Assembly (NCBI GenBank): GCA_963764695.1
Contig: CAVXTW010000001.1
Location: forward strand, 1,054,001-1,118,000
Reading direction: 5' to 3'
Source: DATFRY01 sp963764695
Lineage (GTDB): Bacteria > Myxococcota_A > Polyangia > Haliangiales > Haliangiaceae
DNA: 64,000 bases
Shown: positions 36,863 to 45,917 of the stretch, in pieces
How positions within the stretch are numbered: position 1 is the stretch's first letter
Layout: every line of letters begins with the position of its first letter
Translations under genes and position numbers: made by a program
The notes under the pieces: generated by a model
What the model was told of the DNA's origin: nothing
Database searches by the model: none
What the model saw: the letters and a program-made list of their open reading frames with translations, nothing else

Positions 36863-38068
36863 TCAGAGCACGAATTGCAGCATGGTACGGATTTGCAGAT
36901 CCGTTGTGTCGTCGGCCGAATTGGTGATGACGCCGCCGTCGGTCGACCACTTGAAGTTGTGGCCCTTGAAGTAGAAGTTCACGGCGCCCAGGATCTCCTG
37001 GATCGTCTCGTCCTCGCTGCCCAGGATGGGCGTCAGGGAGAAGCGCCCGGCCACCTGGACCGACTTGGGTAGGACCATGTAGCCGGCCTGGCCGAGGAAC
37101 GCGACCTCGGCGTCGGCGTCGCCGTCCTTGAGCAGGTAGACCCCGCCCTCGAGGTCGAAGCCGGAGATCTTGAGCAGGAAGTCGGCGGTGGCGCCGTGGG
37201 TGAGCTGGACGTCGCCGGCCTCGTCCTCCTCGAGGTTGTTGAAGTCGACCAGGTAGCCGGCGCCGACCGCGAGGCGGAGCGGCCCGCCGTCGAGGTCACC
37301 CTCGGTGTAACCCTTGACGTCGCCCAGGTTGTAGCCGACGCGGGCGGCCACCAGCGGGCCCCAGTCGCCGGGCACGTTGGTCGGGGTTCCGCCGACGCAG
37401 GTGGTTGCGTCGGCCGGGTCCTCGCAGGTGATGGGGATGGTGTTGCGGTCGGCGCGCTGGGCGTTGAACAGACCGAGCGCCCACTCGATGCCCTCGGGCG
37501 ACTTGTCGAGGCCGTTGTGGACCATGACGCCCGAGTCGCGGGCGGCGTCGATCATGCCGTTGGCCAGCGCGCGCTCGTTGAACGTGCTCGAGTAGTCGGA
37601 GACCAGCTCGTGGCGCGAGAACGGCTTCTTCCACTGTCCGGCGCGCACCTGGACGCCGGGTGCGAACTTGCGGTCGACGTAGAAGTCCTTGAGGATGGTC
37701 TGCCCGCGGCCGGACAGCTCGAACTCGACCTTGTAGGCGTTGGCCTTGCCGAACGCGTGGCCCTCGAGCTGGAGGCGCAGGCGCGGGATGTAGAAGCGCG
37801 ACTGGAGCTCCTCGTCACCCTCCGGCTCCTCGAGCTTGACCAGCTCGTAGCGGAACTGGCTGCGGATGCCGGTCTTGATGTGGAAGTCTCCGTCGCCGGA
37901 CTCGAGGATGAAGCCCTTGTCGTACTTGACGGTGGCGGCGGGCTCGGACTCTTCGGCCGGCGGGGGTGCGGCCTCCGGCTCCGCTGCGCTCTGCGCGGCG
38001 GCGGCGGCCGGGTAGGAAAGGAGTGCGGACAGGCAAAGCGCGGTACGTCCCAGGGGGAGAGCTTTCAT
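36863..38068 (-). CDS. oprP: Phosphate-selective porin, OprP/OprO-like
   Basis: The 401-residue outer-membrane protein has a signal peptide ending AAAAAQ, then an Ala/Pro/Glu-rich stretch. The remainder is a 16-strand-type barrel with OprP-family segments: FHIKTGIRSQFRYEL, FYIPRLRLQLEGHAFGK, KDFYVDRKFAPGVQVRAGQW, KKPFSRHELVS and the final RTMLQFVL. OprP channels let phosphate or polyphosphate cross the outer membrane under phosphate limitation. A three-unit Pho-box-like site lies 23 bases before the ATG. It is followed by phoU copy 2. Confidence 0.9.
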   Translation of the reverse strand: MKALPLGRTALCLSALLSYPAAAAAQSAAEPEAAPPPAEESEPAATVKYDKGFILESGDGDFHIKTGIRSQFRYELVKLEEPEGDEELQSRFYIPRLRLQLEGHAFGKANAYKVEFELSGRGQTILKDFYVDRKFAPGVQVRAGQWKKPFSRHELVSDYSSTFNERALANGMIDAARDSGVMVHNGLDKSPEGIEWALGLFNAQRADRNTIPITCEDPADATTCVGGTPTNVPGDWGPLVAARVGYNLGDVKGYTEGDLDGGPLRLAVGAGYLVDFNNLEEDEAGDVQLTHGATADFLLKISGFDLEGGVYLLKDGDADAEVAFLGQAGYMVLPKSVQVAGRFSLTPILGSEDETIQEILGAVNFYFKGHNFKWSTDGGVITNSADDTTDLQIRTMLQFVL

Positions 38069-38091
38069 GTGCGGAATGGTCGGAAGCGCCG

Positions 38092-38120
38092 GTGACAACC
38101 GCGTGACGCGCAGGTGAAGC
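38092..38120 (-). promoter_or_regulatory. Candidate Pho box of the OprP-like porin gene
   Basis: On the minus strand GCTTCAC (38120-38114), GCGTCAC (38109-38103) and TTGTCAC (38098-38092) are three direct repeats at exactly 11 bp, the arrangement expected for PhoB dimers. It ends 23 bases before the porin ATG. Confidence 0.8.
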
Positions 38121-38134
38121 CGCGCGTTCTGATC

Positions 38135-39916
38135 TCAACGAAGATCAGAAGCCGAGACCGGCCGCATCTCGAGCGCGTCCGGGCCGGACAGCTCGACCCA
38201 GAACACCGAGCCGCGCGGCCGGTTGGGCGCGACGCCGCTGCCGCCGCCCATGGTCTCGACCAGATGCTTGACGATGGCCAGGCCCAGGCCGGTCCCGCCC
38301 ATGTCGCGCGAGCGGCCCGGGTCGACCCGGTAGAAGCGCTCGAAGATGCGCTGGCGGTGGCCGGGCGGGATGCCGGGACCGTCGTCGCGCACCTCGATGC
38401 GGAGCCGGCGGCCGGAGCGCGCGCCCGCGATCACGACGTGCGTGTCCTCCGGCGTGTGCGCGATCGCGTTGGTCAGGAGATTGACCAGCACCTGGTGCAG
38501 CGCACCCGGATCGGCGGCGGCCACCAGCTCGGCCGGCACCGCGATCGAGATCTCGGTGCGCCGGCGCTCGGCCATGCGCTCGACCGCCTCGAGCGCGCGG
38601 TGGGCCGCGGCGGCCAGGTTGACCTGTTCGAGCTCGACCGGGAAGCTGCCGGCCTCCAGGCGCGACAGGTCGAGCAGGTCGGTGACCAGGCTGGTCAGGC
38701 GCACGGCATTGCGGTGGATGGCGTCGACCAGGTTGGGCGCGTGCTCGGGATCGGAGAGCGCCCCGGCCAGCAGGGTCTCGGCGTTCGCGCTGATGACGCT
38801 GACCGGCGTGCGCAGCTCGTGCGAGGCGTTGGCCACGAAGTCGCGCCGGATGGTCTCGAGCCGGTGCAGCGCGGTCACGTCGTGGAGCACCAGGATGGCG
38901 CCGTGATCCGGCTGCGGCGCCAGGCGGGCCAGCACGCGGCGGCGCGTGGCCGGCAGCTCGAACTCCGACGTGCGCGGCTTGCCGGCCCGGACCAGCTCGT
39001 CGAGCGCCGGCACCCGCACCAGCTCGAGCAGGGCGCGCCCGACCGCCTCCTCGTCGGAGCCGAGCAGCTCGTGGGCGGCCCGGTTCATCAGCGTGACCCG
39101 GCTCTCGCGGTCGAGGGCGACCACGCCCTCGCTCATTCCCTCGAGCACCGCCGCGGAGCGGGCCCGTTCGGCGGCGAGCGCGCGGACCGTGCGCTCGATC
39201 TCCTCGGACAGCCGCTTGAGCGAGCCGGCCAGCGGGCCGGGCTGCGGGCTGCCTCCGGCCAGGGCGTGGGCGCTGTCGACAAGGTCGCGCAGGGTGCGCG
39301 TCATGTAGTGGGCGGCGGCGGCCGACAGGGCGATGCCGACCGCGACGCTGATGATGCCGGCGATGAAGAGCAGCCAGCGCAGCCGCGCCACCGCTTCATC
39401 AATCTCGTCGAGGCGCTGGGCCACGCGCACCACGCCGGTCAGGTGCGGCCCGCGCAGCGGCGAGGCCAGGTAGAGCAGATCCGCCTGCAGGGTGCGCGAG
39501 CGGCGGTGGGCATGCGCGGCGGCCGACGCGGCGGTCGCGTGGTCCGGGGTCAGCGCCTCCACCACCTCGGGGCGATCGCCGTGGTTCTCGACGCGCGCGA
39601 GATCGGCGAAGGGGACGTCGCTGTCGCCCAGCACGCGGCCGTCGGCGGCGATGACGGTGACGCGGCTGCCCATGGCCTTGCCCAGGCGATCGGCGAGCGC
39701 GTCGATGGCCGCGCTGTCGCGCAGCGGCGCGGTCTCGAACGCGACCCGCGCGGTGTCGAGGTTGCTCTCGAGCTGCCGCTCGATGCGCTCGCCGGTGCTG
39801 ACGCGCAGGTGGTGCTGCAGGTACAGGCCGCCCGGCACCAGCACGGCCAGGGTCAGGGCCAGCGCGACCAGAAAGAGGCTGCCGCGCAGGCCGAGCATGA
39901 CCTTCACCCGGGCCAT
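38135..39916 (-). CDS. phoR: Phosphate-regulon sensor histidine kinase PhoR
   Basis: This is a 593-residue membrane kinase with hydrophobic segments at about 11-34 and 181-203. A periplasmic domain of some 145 residues lies between them, followed by a HAMP-like linker and a PAS domain (RSAAVLEGMSEGVVALDRES). The kinase core has the H-box FVANASHELRTPVS (His366), N-box LVNLLTNAIAHTP and G-boxes RDDGPGIPPGH and GGTGLGLAIVKHL. The large periplasmic domain is unlike the short one in E. coli PhoR. It follows phoB by 63 bases on the same strand. Role: phosphorylates PhoB when phosphate is scarce. Confidence 0.93.
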   Translation of the reverse strand: MARVKVMLGLRGSLFLVALALTLAVLVPGGLYLQHHLRVSTGERIERQLESNLDTARVAFETAPLRDSAAIDALADRLGKAMGSRVTVIAADGRVLGDSDVPFADLARVENHGDRPEVVEALTPDHATAASAAAHAHRRSRTLQADLLYLASPLRGPHLTGVVRVAQRLDEIDEAVARLRWLLFIAGIISVAVGIALSAAAAHYMTRTLRDLVDSAHALAGGSPQPGPLAGSLKRLSEEIERTVRALAAERARSAAVLEGMSEGVVALDRESRVTLMNRAAHELLGSDEEAVGRALLELVRVPALDELVRAGKPRTSEFELPATRRRVLARLAPQPDHGAILVLHDVTALHRLETIRRDFVANASHELRTPVSVISANAETLLAGALSDPEHAPNLVDAIHRNAVRLTSLVTDLLDLSRLEAGSFPVELEQVNLAAAAHRALEAVERMAERRRTEISIAVPAELVAAADPGALHQVLVNLLTNAIAHTPEDTHVVIAGARSGRRLRIEVRDDGPGIPPGHRQRIFERFYRVDPGRSRDMGGTGLGLAIVKHLVETMGGGSGVAPNRPRGSVFWVELSGPDALEMRPVSASDLR

Positions 39917-39979
39917 GAGCAGCGCCCCGTCATGGGGCCCCCTGCGATCGCTGCGCGCGATCGAGCGTCGTGACTCGGG

Positions 39980-40732
39980 TCAGGCGCCGGACAGGTCGTT
40001 CTCGTCCTCGACGCCACGGTGGTCGCCGTTCTCGACGCTGTCGTCCGGCACGTCGCGGAAGCGGTAGCCCACGCCGCGCAAGGTCTCGATGTACGCACCG
40101 GCCGGCCCCAGCTTCTCGCGCAGCCGCTTGACGTGGGTGTCGACCGTGCGGGTGGTCACCTCGGGGCTCATGCCCCAGACGTCGCTGAGCAGGGTCTCGC
40201 GGCTCTGCACCCGGCCGCGGCGCGACAGGAAGGTGCCGAGCAGGCGGAACTCGAGCGCGGTCAGCGCCGCCTCCTCGCCGTCGACCCACACCCGGTGCGC
40301 GTCGTGATCCAGGCTGAGCCGGCCGAACTGCACCGTGGAGGCGTCGGAGGTCTCGTGCTGGGAGCGGCGCAGGATGGCCCCGATGCGCAGGAGCAGCTCG
40401 CGCACGCTGAACGGCTTGGTCACATAGTCGTCGGCGCCGACCTCGAAGCCGACCACGCGGTCGATCTCGTCCCCCTTGGCCGTGAGCATCAGGATCGGCA
40501 CGCCGCGGGTGGCGTCGCCGTTGCGCAGCCGGCGGCACACCTCGGTGCCCGGCATGTCGGGCAGCATCAGGTCCAGGACGATCAGGTCGGGCAGCGGCGA
40601 CTGGATCGCGGCGGTGAGGGCATCGCGCCCCGTCGTCGCCGTGCGCGTGGCATAGCCCTCGCGCCGCAGGTTGTAGTCAACCGTTGCGACCAGGTCCGGT
40701 TCGTCGTCGACGATGAGGATGAGTGGGCTCAC
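39980..40732 (-). CDS. phoB: Phosphate-regulon response regulator PhoB
   Basis: This is a 250-residue OmpR/PhoB-type regulator. The receiver holds the acidic pair VDDE, the phosphorylated Asp54 in IVLDLMLPD, a Thr in MLTAKG and Lys in DYVTKPF. The effector winged helix includes LTALEFRLLGTFLSRRGRV, RETLLSDVWG, RTVDTHVKRLREKLG and IETLRGVGYRF. The start is GTG 40732. A perfect three-unit Pho-like box lies 44 bases upstream, which indicates autoregulation. Matching boxes precede pstS, the porin, ppk1 and ppx, so this is the likely regulator of all of them. Confidence 0.95.
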   Translation of the reverse strand: MSPLILIVDDEPDLVATVDYNLRREGYATRTATTGRDALTAAIQSPLPDLIVLDLMLPDMPGTEVCRRLRNGDATRGVPILMLTAKGDEIDRVVGFEVGADDYVTKPFSVRELLLRIGAILRRSQHETSDASTVQFGRLSLDHDAHRVWVDGEEAALTALEFRLLGTFLSRRGRVQSRETLLSDVWGMSPEVTTRTVDTHVKRLREKLGPAGAYIETLRGVGYRFRDVPDDSVENGDHRGVEDENDLSGA

Positions 40733-40776
40733 TGGCTTGCTGGACGCTAGGATGAGGTGGCCGGGCCGTGCGGTCG

Positions 40777-40805
40777 GTGACGGTGTTGTAACATTGGCGT
40801 GACTG
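40777..40805 (-). promoter_or_regulatory. Candidate Pho box of phoB-phoR
   Basis: On the minus strand CAGTCAC (40805-40799), ATGTTAC (40794-40788) and CCGTCAC (40783-40777) are three direct repeats at exactly 11 bp. They lie between the aminopeptidase stop and the phoB start, 44 bases before the GTG. Confidence 0.8.
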
Positions 40806-40826
40806 AGGCGATCTCGCCATGCTGGA

Positions 40827-42155
40827 TCAGGCAGCGGCTGGTCGGGACTGGCAGGCGCGCTCCACGTCGGCGACCTGCTTGGGCACCGCGACGGTCAACA
40901 CCTCGCAGCCGCCGGCGGTGATGAGGACGTCGTCCTCGATGCGGACGCCGATGCCGCGCATCTCGGCGGGAGCCGACTCGGCATCGGACGCGATGTACAG
41001 CCCGGGTTCGATGGTGATGACCATGCCCGGCTCGAGCGGGCGGGCCGCGCCGTCGGGCGTGCTGTAGGCGCCGACGTCGTGCACGTCGAGGCCGAGCCAG
41101 TGCGAGGTGCGGTGCATGTAGTAGCGCTTGTACGCCTCGTCCTCGATGCGCGCCGGCGCCGGTCCGTCGAGCAGGCCGAGCGCGACCATGCCTTGCGTCA
41201 GCCGCTCGACGCACAGCTGATGCAGATCTTCGAGGGTGACGCCCGGGCGGGCCCGGCGGATCGCCTCCTCCTGCGCGGCCAGCACCACCTCGTAGCAGCG
41301 GCGCTGCACCGGGCTGAAGCGGCCGCTGGCCGGGAAGGTGCGCGTGACGTCGGCGGTGTAGAAGCCGTACTCGCAGCCGGCGTCGATCAGGACCAGATCG
41401 CCGTCGGCCAGCGCGCGATCGTTGTCAACGTAGTGCAGGATGGTCGCGTTGTCGCCGGAGCCGACGATGGTGCCGTAGCCGGGACCGGACCCGCCGCGCC
41501 GCCGGAAGGTGAACTCGATGATCGCCTCCAGCTCGTACTCGGTGACGCCGGGCGCGGCCGCTGCCATGGCCGCCGCGTGAGCCTCGGCGGTGATGGCGGC
41601 CGCACGGCGCAGCACCGCCACCTCCTCGGGCGACTTGCGCAGCCGCATCTCGTGCAGGTGCGCGCGCGGATCGACGATGCGGCGCGGCGGCGGCTGGCCG
41701 CGCCGCTCGCGCAGGCGCAGGTCGGCGATGAGCTGCGCGACCACCGCGTCGAAGGCGGTGTCGTAGCCGAACGCGTAGCAGAGCTCGTCGCGCCCGCCGA
41801 TCAGGTCGGGCAGGCGGCGGGCCAGCTCGGCGACCGGATAGGCGGCGTCGGCGCCATGGTCGGCGACGGCTCCCTCGACGCCGGCGCGCCGGCCGTTCCA
41901 CACCTCGCGCTCGCGGTCGCGCGGCCGCACGAACAGCACGAACTGCTCCTGCGCGGCGCCCGGTCGCAGAACCAGCGTGGTCTCCGGCTCGGCGAAGCCG
42001 GTCAGATAGTAGATGTCGGACGACTGCCGGAAGGGGAAGTGCTGGTCGCCGCCGCGCCACGCCTCGGGCGGCGAGTGAAACACCGCCGCGCCGCGCGGCC
42101 CCAGGGCGCGCATGAACTCGCTCCGCCGCCTCGCGAAAACGGCCCGCTCGATCAT
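40827..42155 (-). CDS. pepP: Aminopeptidase P (Xaa-Pro aminopeptidase), M24 family
   Basis: This is a 442-residue metallopeptidase. The N-terminal domain (to about 165) shows FPFRQSSDIYYLTGFAEPETTLVL, typical of PepP. The pita-bread domain carries the two-metal ligands: Asp in LVLIDAGCEYGFYTADVTRTF, His in MHRTSHWLGLDVHDVG, Glu in MVITIEPGLYI and Glu in GVRIEDDVLI. It removes N-terminal residues ahead of proline. ATG 42155. It lies upstream of phoB on the same strand, but the Pho-like box between them points to a separate phoB promoter. Confidence 0.93.
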   Translation of the reverse strand: MIERAVFARRRSEFMRALGPRGAAVFHSPPEAWRGGDQHFPFRQSSDIYYLTGFAEPETTLVLRPGAAQEQFVLFVRPRDREREVWNGRRAGVEGAVADHGADAAYPVAELARRLPDLIGGRDELCYAFGYDTAFDAVVAQLIADLRLRERRGQPPPRRIVDPRAHLHEMRLRKSPEEVAVLRRAAAITAEAHAAAMAAAAPGVTEYELEAIIEFTFRRRGGSGPGYGTIVGSGDNATILHYVDNDRALADGDLVLIDAGCEYGFYTADVTRTFPASGRFSPVQRRCYEVVLAAQEEAIRRARPGVTLEDLHQLCVERLTQGMVALGLLDGPAPARIEDEAYKRYYMHRTSHWLGLDVHDVGAYSTPDGAARPLEPGMVITIEPGLYIASDAESAPAEMRGIGVRIEDDVLITAGGCEVLTVAVPKQVADVERACQSRPAAA

Positions 42156-42181
42156 ACAGATCGATATACCACGCAGCCGGG

Positions 42182-42964
42182 CTAGGAGCCGAGCAAGCGC
42201 GAGAGCTCGCCGGCTGCCTCGGCCGAGGACATCATGTCGGCGCCCAGCGCCTCGGCCTCGCCGCGCCAGCGGTCGTCGCCGTCGCGGCCGAGCACGAGCA
42301 CCGGCACGTCGCGCAGGTCCGGCTCGGCGCGCACAAGGCGCAGCGCCTCGAGCCCGCTGGTCGCCGCCGCGCCCTCGACAAGGACGATGGCGCGCGGCTC
42401 GAGCAGGCGGGCCAGGCGCGGCAGCTCGTGGGTCGCGTGCACCAGCGACACCGCTGTGTAGCCGAGCGCCGACACCATGCGGTCGAGGCGGAGCGGGCCG
42501 TGGCGCTCGTCGCCCACCACAAGCACGACGCCGCGGCTGGTCGGCTCCGCCATCTCGGCGGCGGTCGGCTCCAGGCGATCCTCGCGCCCCTTCTGGGCGC
42601 GGTAGACCGCGAGCGCCACCTTGTTGAGCAGCTCGTCGACGTCGAACGGCTTCTCCACAAGGTCGGTCGCGCCCAGCTCGATGGTGCGGTGCGACTCGAA
42701 GCCGTGCAGCGCCGTCATCACCAGCACCGGGATGCCGGCGGTCTCGGCGCTCGAGTGCAATGTCTCGAGCAGCGCCTTGCCGTTCATGCGCGGCATCAGC
42801 ACGTCGAGCAGGATCACGTCGGGCGGGCTGGCGTGGATCTTCGCCAGCGCCTCGACGCCGTCTCCGGCCAGCTCGACGTCGTAGCCCTCGTCCATCAGGA
42901 CTGCCGCGACAGAGCTGCGCAGAAGCGCGTCGTCATCGACGACCAGGATTCTCCCACCCGTCAC
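42182..42964 (-). CDS. Response regulator with one intact and one degenerate receiver domain
   Basis: The product has 260 residues. Residues 1-122 are a normal receiver (ILVVDDDALLRSSVA, phosphorylated Asp in ILLDVLMPRMNG, Thr in VLVMTALHG, Lys in VEKPFD). After a short linker, residues about 142-260 form a second receiver-like fold (GVVLVVGDERHGPLRLDRM, IVLVEGAAATSG, VPVLVLGRDGDD) lacking the acidic pair and phosphoacceptor. There is no DNA-binding domain, so output is through protein contact. The start is GTG 42964. It is divergent from the phosphatase operon at 43031, with 66 bases between. Confidence 0.88.
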   Translation of the reverse strand: MTGGRILVVDDDALLRSSVAAVLMDEGYDVELAGDGVEALAKIHASPPDVILLDVLMPRMNGKALLETLHSSAETAGIPVLVMTALHGFESHRTIELGATDLVEKPFDVDELLNKVALAVYRAQKGREDRLEPTAAEMAEPTSRGVVLVVGDERHGPLRLDRMVSALGYTAVSLVHATHELPRLARLLEPRAIVLVEGAAATSGLEALRLVRAEPDLRDVPVLVLGRDGDDRWRGEAEALGADMMSSAEAAGELSRLLGS

Positions 42965-43030
42965 GTGGCCCGACCTTTCCTGTCTCGGTCCAATCTAGCA
43001 TGAAGGCGCCGGGTGGTACCATCGGCCGGC

Positions 43031-43465
43031 ATGGAGCGCCATGCGCGCACCTTCGAGACGATCCGACCGGAGGTCCTCGACCGTCTCGTGGATGTGCGCG
43101 GCAGCATCGACCATACCCTGTCGGGGGTGCCGTCGCAGGTCATCCGGCAGGAGTTCGATGCGGTGCTCGATCGCATGCAGACCTATCTGCTCGACGGGGA
43201 CGCGGGACGGTACCGCAGCTTCGCCGTCCGCTGGGTGGCATTTCGCCTCGGTGGTGGCTTCTCGCCCGAAAACCTCATCCATTCGGTCGTCGCGCTGGGC
43301 GACGTGGTGCTGGAGGTGGCGCGACGGCGCCTGCCGTTCGGTGCCGACAGCGCCGACTTCACGCGCGAGGTGGCGCGCATGAACTTCGTCGCCGCGCGCA
43401 TCATCGTCGAGACGCTGGCCGAGGAGCTCGAGTCGATGGGCCGGGCCGCGCGGAGGCGCGGGTGA
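43031..43465 (+). CDS. Helical signalling protein, RsbRD-N-like (putative)
   Basis: From ATG 43031 the product has 144 residues, almost all helical, with no signal or membrane segment: LDRLVDVRGSIDHTLSGVPS, FDAVLDRMQTYLLDGDAGRY, SVVALGDVVLEVARRRLP. The layout resembles the N-terminal RsbR/RsbRD or similar globin-like helical domains of partner-switch and kinase systems, but the match is weak. Its stop overlaps the GTG start of a PP2C phosphatase, a usual partner of such proteins. A role in controlling that phosphatase is inferred. Confidence 0.7.
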   Translation: MERHARTFETIRPEVLDRLVDVRGSIDHTLSGVPSQVIRQEFDAVLDRMQTYLLDGDAGRYRSFAVRWVAFRLGGGFSPENLIHSVVALGDVVLEVARRRLPFGADSADFTREVARMNFVAARIIVETLAEELESMGRAARRRG

Positions 43466-45360
43466 CCGGCAAGCCGGCGCTCGCGGTGCACGGCGTCACG
43501 CATCCGGGACACGTCCGCAGCAAGAACGAGGACTGCTTTCTTGCCGACGACGAGCTCGGCCTGTTCATGGTGCTCGACGGGATGGGCGGCCACAACGCCG
43601 GCGACGTGGCGTCGACCCTGGCGCGCGACGTCATCCGCGACAAGATGCGCGGCCAGCACGGGCGCAAGCCGCCGGCCGCCGCGCTCGAGGCAGCGGTGCG
43701 CGCCGCCGCCGCCGCCGTGCACGCCCGCGCCCAGCAGGACCGCGATCTCACGGGCATGGGCACGACGGTGGTCGCCTGCTGCCTGGCCGGCGAGCGCCGC
43801 GCGCTGGTGGCCCACGTCGGAGACAGCCGGGCCTACGTGCTGCGCGGCGGCCGACTGCGCCTGCTGACCCGCGACCATACAGTGGTGGCGGAGCTGCTCG
43901 CGCGCGGGGCGCTGACCGGCAGCCAGGCGGCGGTCCACCCGTACAAGTCGGTGCTGTCGCGCAACCTGGGCGGCCGCAGCGACGCGCGCGTCAACATGAC
44001 CGATGTGGAGCTGGAGCCGGGCGATCGCCTCCTGCTCTGCTCCGACGGGCTGAGCGGGTTCGCGTCGCACGAGGCGATGGAGCAGGTGGTGGCCGGCGCC
44101 GAGGACGCGGCCCACGCCGCCGCCGAGCTTGTCGACCTGGCGCTGCGCGGGGGAGGCGGCGACAACGTCACCGCGCTGGTCATCGAGTACGGCGCCGAGC
44201 TGTCGCTCGACTCGACCCGGGAGCGACGACGCAGCGCGGCGACGGCCTGGTGGGCGCGGCGCGAGCTGTTCGAGGTCGAGGCGCGCCGCCGCAAGGTCGC
44301 CGAGTCGCCGATCTGCGCGGTGCTGACGCCGGACGAGGCGGTGAGCATCGTCGCCGGCAACCTGGCCGAGGCGATCTATCACGATCTGGAGCAGGCGGCC
44401 GGCCTCCACGTCTGGACCTACGCCGAGAACCTGGCCAACGGGTGGCTCGATCAGGGCGGGGCGTACGCGGCGCTGCGCGATCTGCTCGACCGCCTGCGCG
44501 AGGCGGCGCTGGCCGTGGTCGCCGATGTGGCGGCCGGCGACGAGCGCCAGGCCGTCGCGCTGGAGACCGGGCTTCTGCGCACGCTGGTCGTCGCCGAGAT
44601 GGCGGTGGCCGGCTCCATCGGCGAGCGCATGCGCCGGCTCGAGCAGGAGCTCGTCGTCGCCCAGGCGCGCCCCACAAGTTCCGCCAAGCGTGGATCCGAA
44701 TGGTCTGCCGGCGGGGCCCCCGAAGGGGGGATGGCCACCGCGCCGGCCTTCGGGGACGAGAAGACGGTGGAGCTGAGCGGCACGTACAAGGTCGATCCGC
44801 CGTCGCCGATGGTGGTGGCATGCCTGGAGCAGGCGGTGGCGCAGTGCCGCGGCGCGCCCGACGATCCGTCGGCTCCGCAGGCGGCCGAGGTGATCGAGGC
44901 GGCGCACCGGGCGGCGCTCGACGCGTCGTCCGAGCCGGACATGGGCCCGGCCCTGCGCGAGCTGCTCGGCACCCGCGTGATGGGGGAGGGCGCGCTGCGG
45001 CCGCTGCTGGATTCGCTCGACCGCGCGCGCGTCCGCCACATGCGCGCGGCGCGCGAGCTGTCGGAGGCGCCGTCGATCCGCGTGGCGGCGCTGCGCCGGC
45101 TGGCCGCCGTGCACGAGGGGCTGATGAGCGCGCTGGCGCTGGTCGTCGTCGAGTCGGGCCAGGAGGTCAGCGAGCGCTACGCGCGCGCGACCGCGATCAG
45201 CACGCGCATGCGCGCCGACACGGCCCGCCAGGAGGCGCGCATCACCCAGCTCGAGCGCGAGCTGGCGTCCGCCGCCGATCCGGGTCTGACCACCATCGTG
45301 GACGGCCGACCCGATGCAGAGGATCGAGTGGCGCCGACCGCCGGCGAGGAAGAGCCATGA
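43462..45360 (+). CDS. PP2C-type Ser/Thr phosphatase with long helical C-terminal extension
   Basis: The product has 632 residues. Residues 1-250 are a PPM/PP2C phosphatase: RSKNEDCF, LFMVLDGMGGHNAGD, GMGTTVVACC, VGDSRAYVLRGG, LLLCSDGLSGF and GGGDNVTALVIEYG supply the metal-binding Asp residues. The rest, about 380 residues, is helical with alternating charges and near 400-440 a low-complexity SSAKRGSEWSAGGAPEGG. No membrane segment is seen. GTG 43462 overlaps the upstream stop (GTGA) and follows GGAGG. It would remove phosphate from Ser/Thr of a cytosolic partner. The extension has no known family. Confidence 0.88.
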   Translation: MTGKPALAVHGVTHPGHVRSKNEDCFLADDELGLFMVLDGMGGHNAGDVASTLARDVIRDKMRGQHGRKPPAAALEAAVRAAAAAVHARAQQDRDLTGMGTTVVACCLAGERRALVAHVGDSRAYVLRGGRLRLLTRDHTVVAELLARGALTGSQAAVHPYKSVLSRNLGGRSDARVNMTDVELEPGDRLLLCSDGLSGFASHEAMEQVVAGAEDAAHAAAELVDLALRGGGGDNVTALVIEYGAELSLDSTRERRRSAATAWWARRELFEVEARRRKVAESPICAVLTPDEAVSIVAGNLAEAIYHDLEQAAGLHVWTYAENLANGWLDQGGAYAALRDLLDRLREAALAVVADVAAGDERQAVALETGLLRTLVVAEMAVAGSIGERMRRLEQELVVAQARPTSSAKRGSEWSAGGAPEGGMATAPAFGDEKTVELSGTYKVDPPSPMVVACLEQAVAQCRGAPDDPSAPQAAEVIEAAHRAALDASSEPDMGPALRELLGTRVMGEGALRPLLDSLDRARVRHMRAARELSEAPSIRVAALRRLAAVHEGLMSALALVVVESGQEVSERYARATAISTRMRADTARQEARITQLERELASAADPGLTTIVDGRPDAEDRVAPTAGEEEP

Positions 45361-45863
45361 GCCCGCGCGAGCCGCGCCCGCTGGCCGACCGGGTCGCCGG
45401 GTTGCGCGACGAGGTGCTGTCGGCCCCCGACGGCGGTGAGCGCGAGCCGCCCGGCAGCGAGGTGTTCGACGCAGTGCTCCGCATCCTGTCGGGCCCCGAT
45501 CCGGAAGCAAGCGAGGTGGACCTGGCGCTGCAAGACGGCATCGCGCGGCGGCTTGCCTGGCGCGACAGCGAGCTGCGCGTGCTGAGCGACGCCGGCGAGG
45601 TGTGCCGGCGCCTCCTGGCCGCGGCGCGCCGCTCCATCCGCGATGCCGAAGACGAGATGGCGGTCGCCCGCGCCGTCGCCGAGGCCGGCAGCGCGGCGAC
45701 GCGCATCCTCACCCTGCTGGTGCTGGGTCGTATCGCCCGCGAGCGCGCGGCATTGCTGCGCGAGGAGCTCGCCCACGAGCGGCTCGGTCAGGCCATCGAG
45801 CGCCAGCGCGAGGAGCTGGCCCGCCTGGAGCAGGCGCTGGCCGGAACGCCGCGACGACCCTGA
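45357..45863 (+). CDS. Coiled-coil helical protein of unknown function
   Basis: This is a 168-residue soluble protein, Arg/Glu/Ala/Leu-rich. Long helices are predicted from heptad-like runs such as LREELAHERLGQAIERQREE and LARLEQALAG at the C-terminus. No conserved motif is recognised. Its ATG overlaps the PP2C stop (ATGA), so it is co-translated with the phosphatase and probably binds it or the same target. A scaffold or regulatory partner is plausible; nothing more can be said. Confidence 0.75.
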   Translation: MSPREPRPLADRVAGLRDEVLSAPDGGEREPPGSEVFDAVLRILSGPDPEASEVDLALQDGIARRLAWRDSELRVLSDAGEVCRRLLAAARRSIRDAEDEMAVARAVAEAGSAATRILTLLVLGRIARERAALLREELAHERLGQAIERQREELARLEQALAGTPRRP

Positions 45864-45917
45864 GCCGCCGCCGAGACCTGGCGACACCGCCTCTGGAACT
45901 CTCTATAGTAGTGAGGA

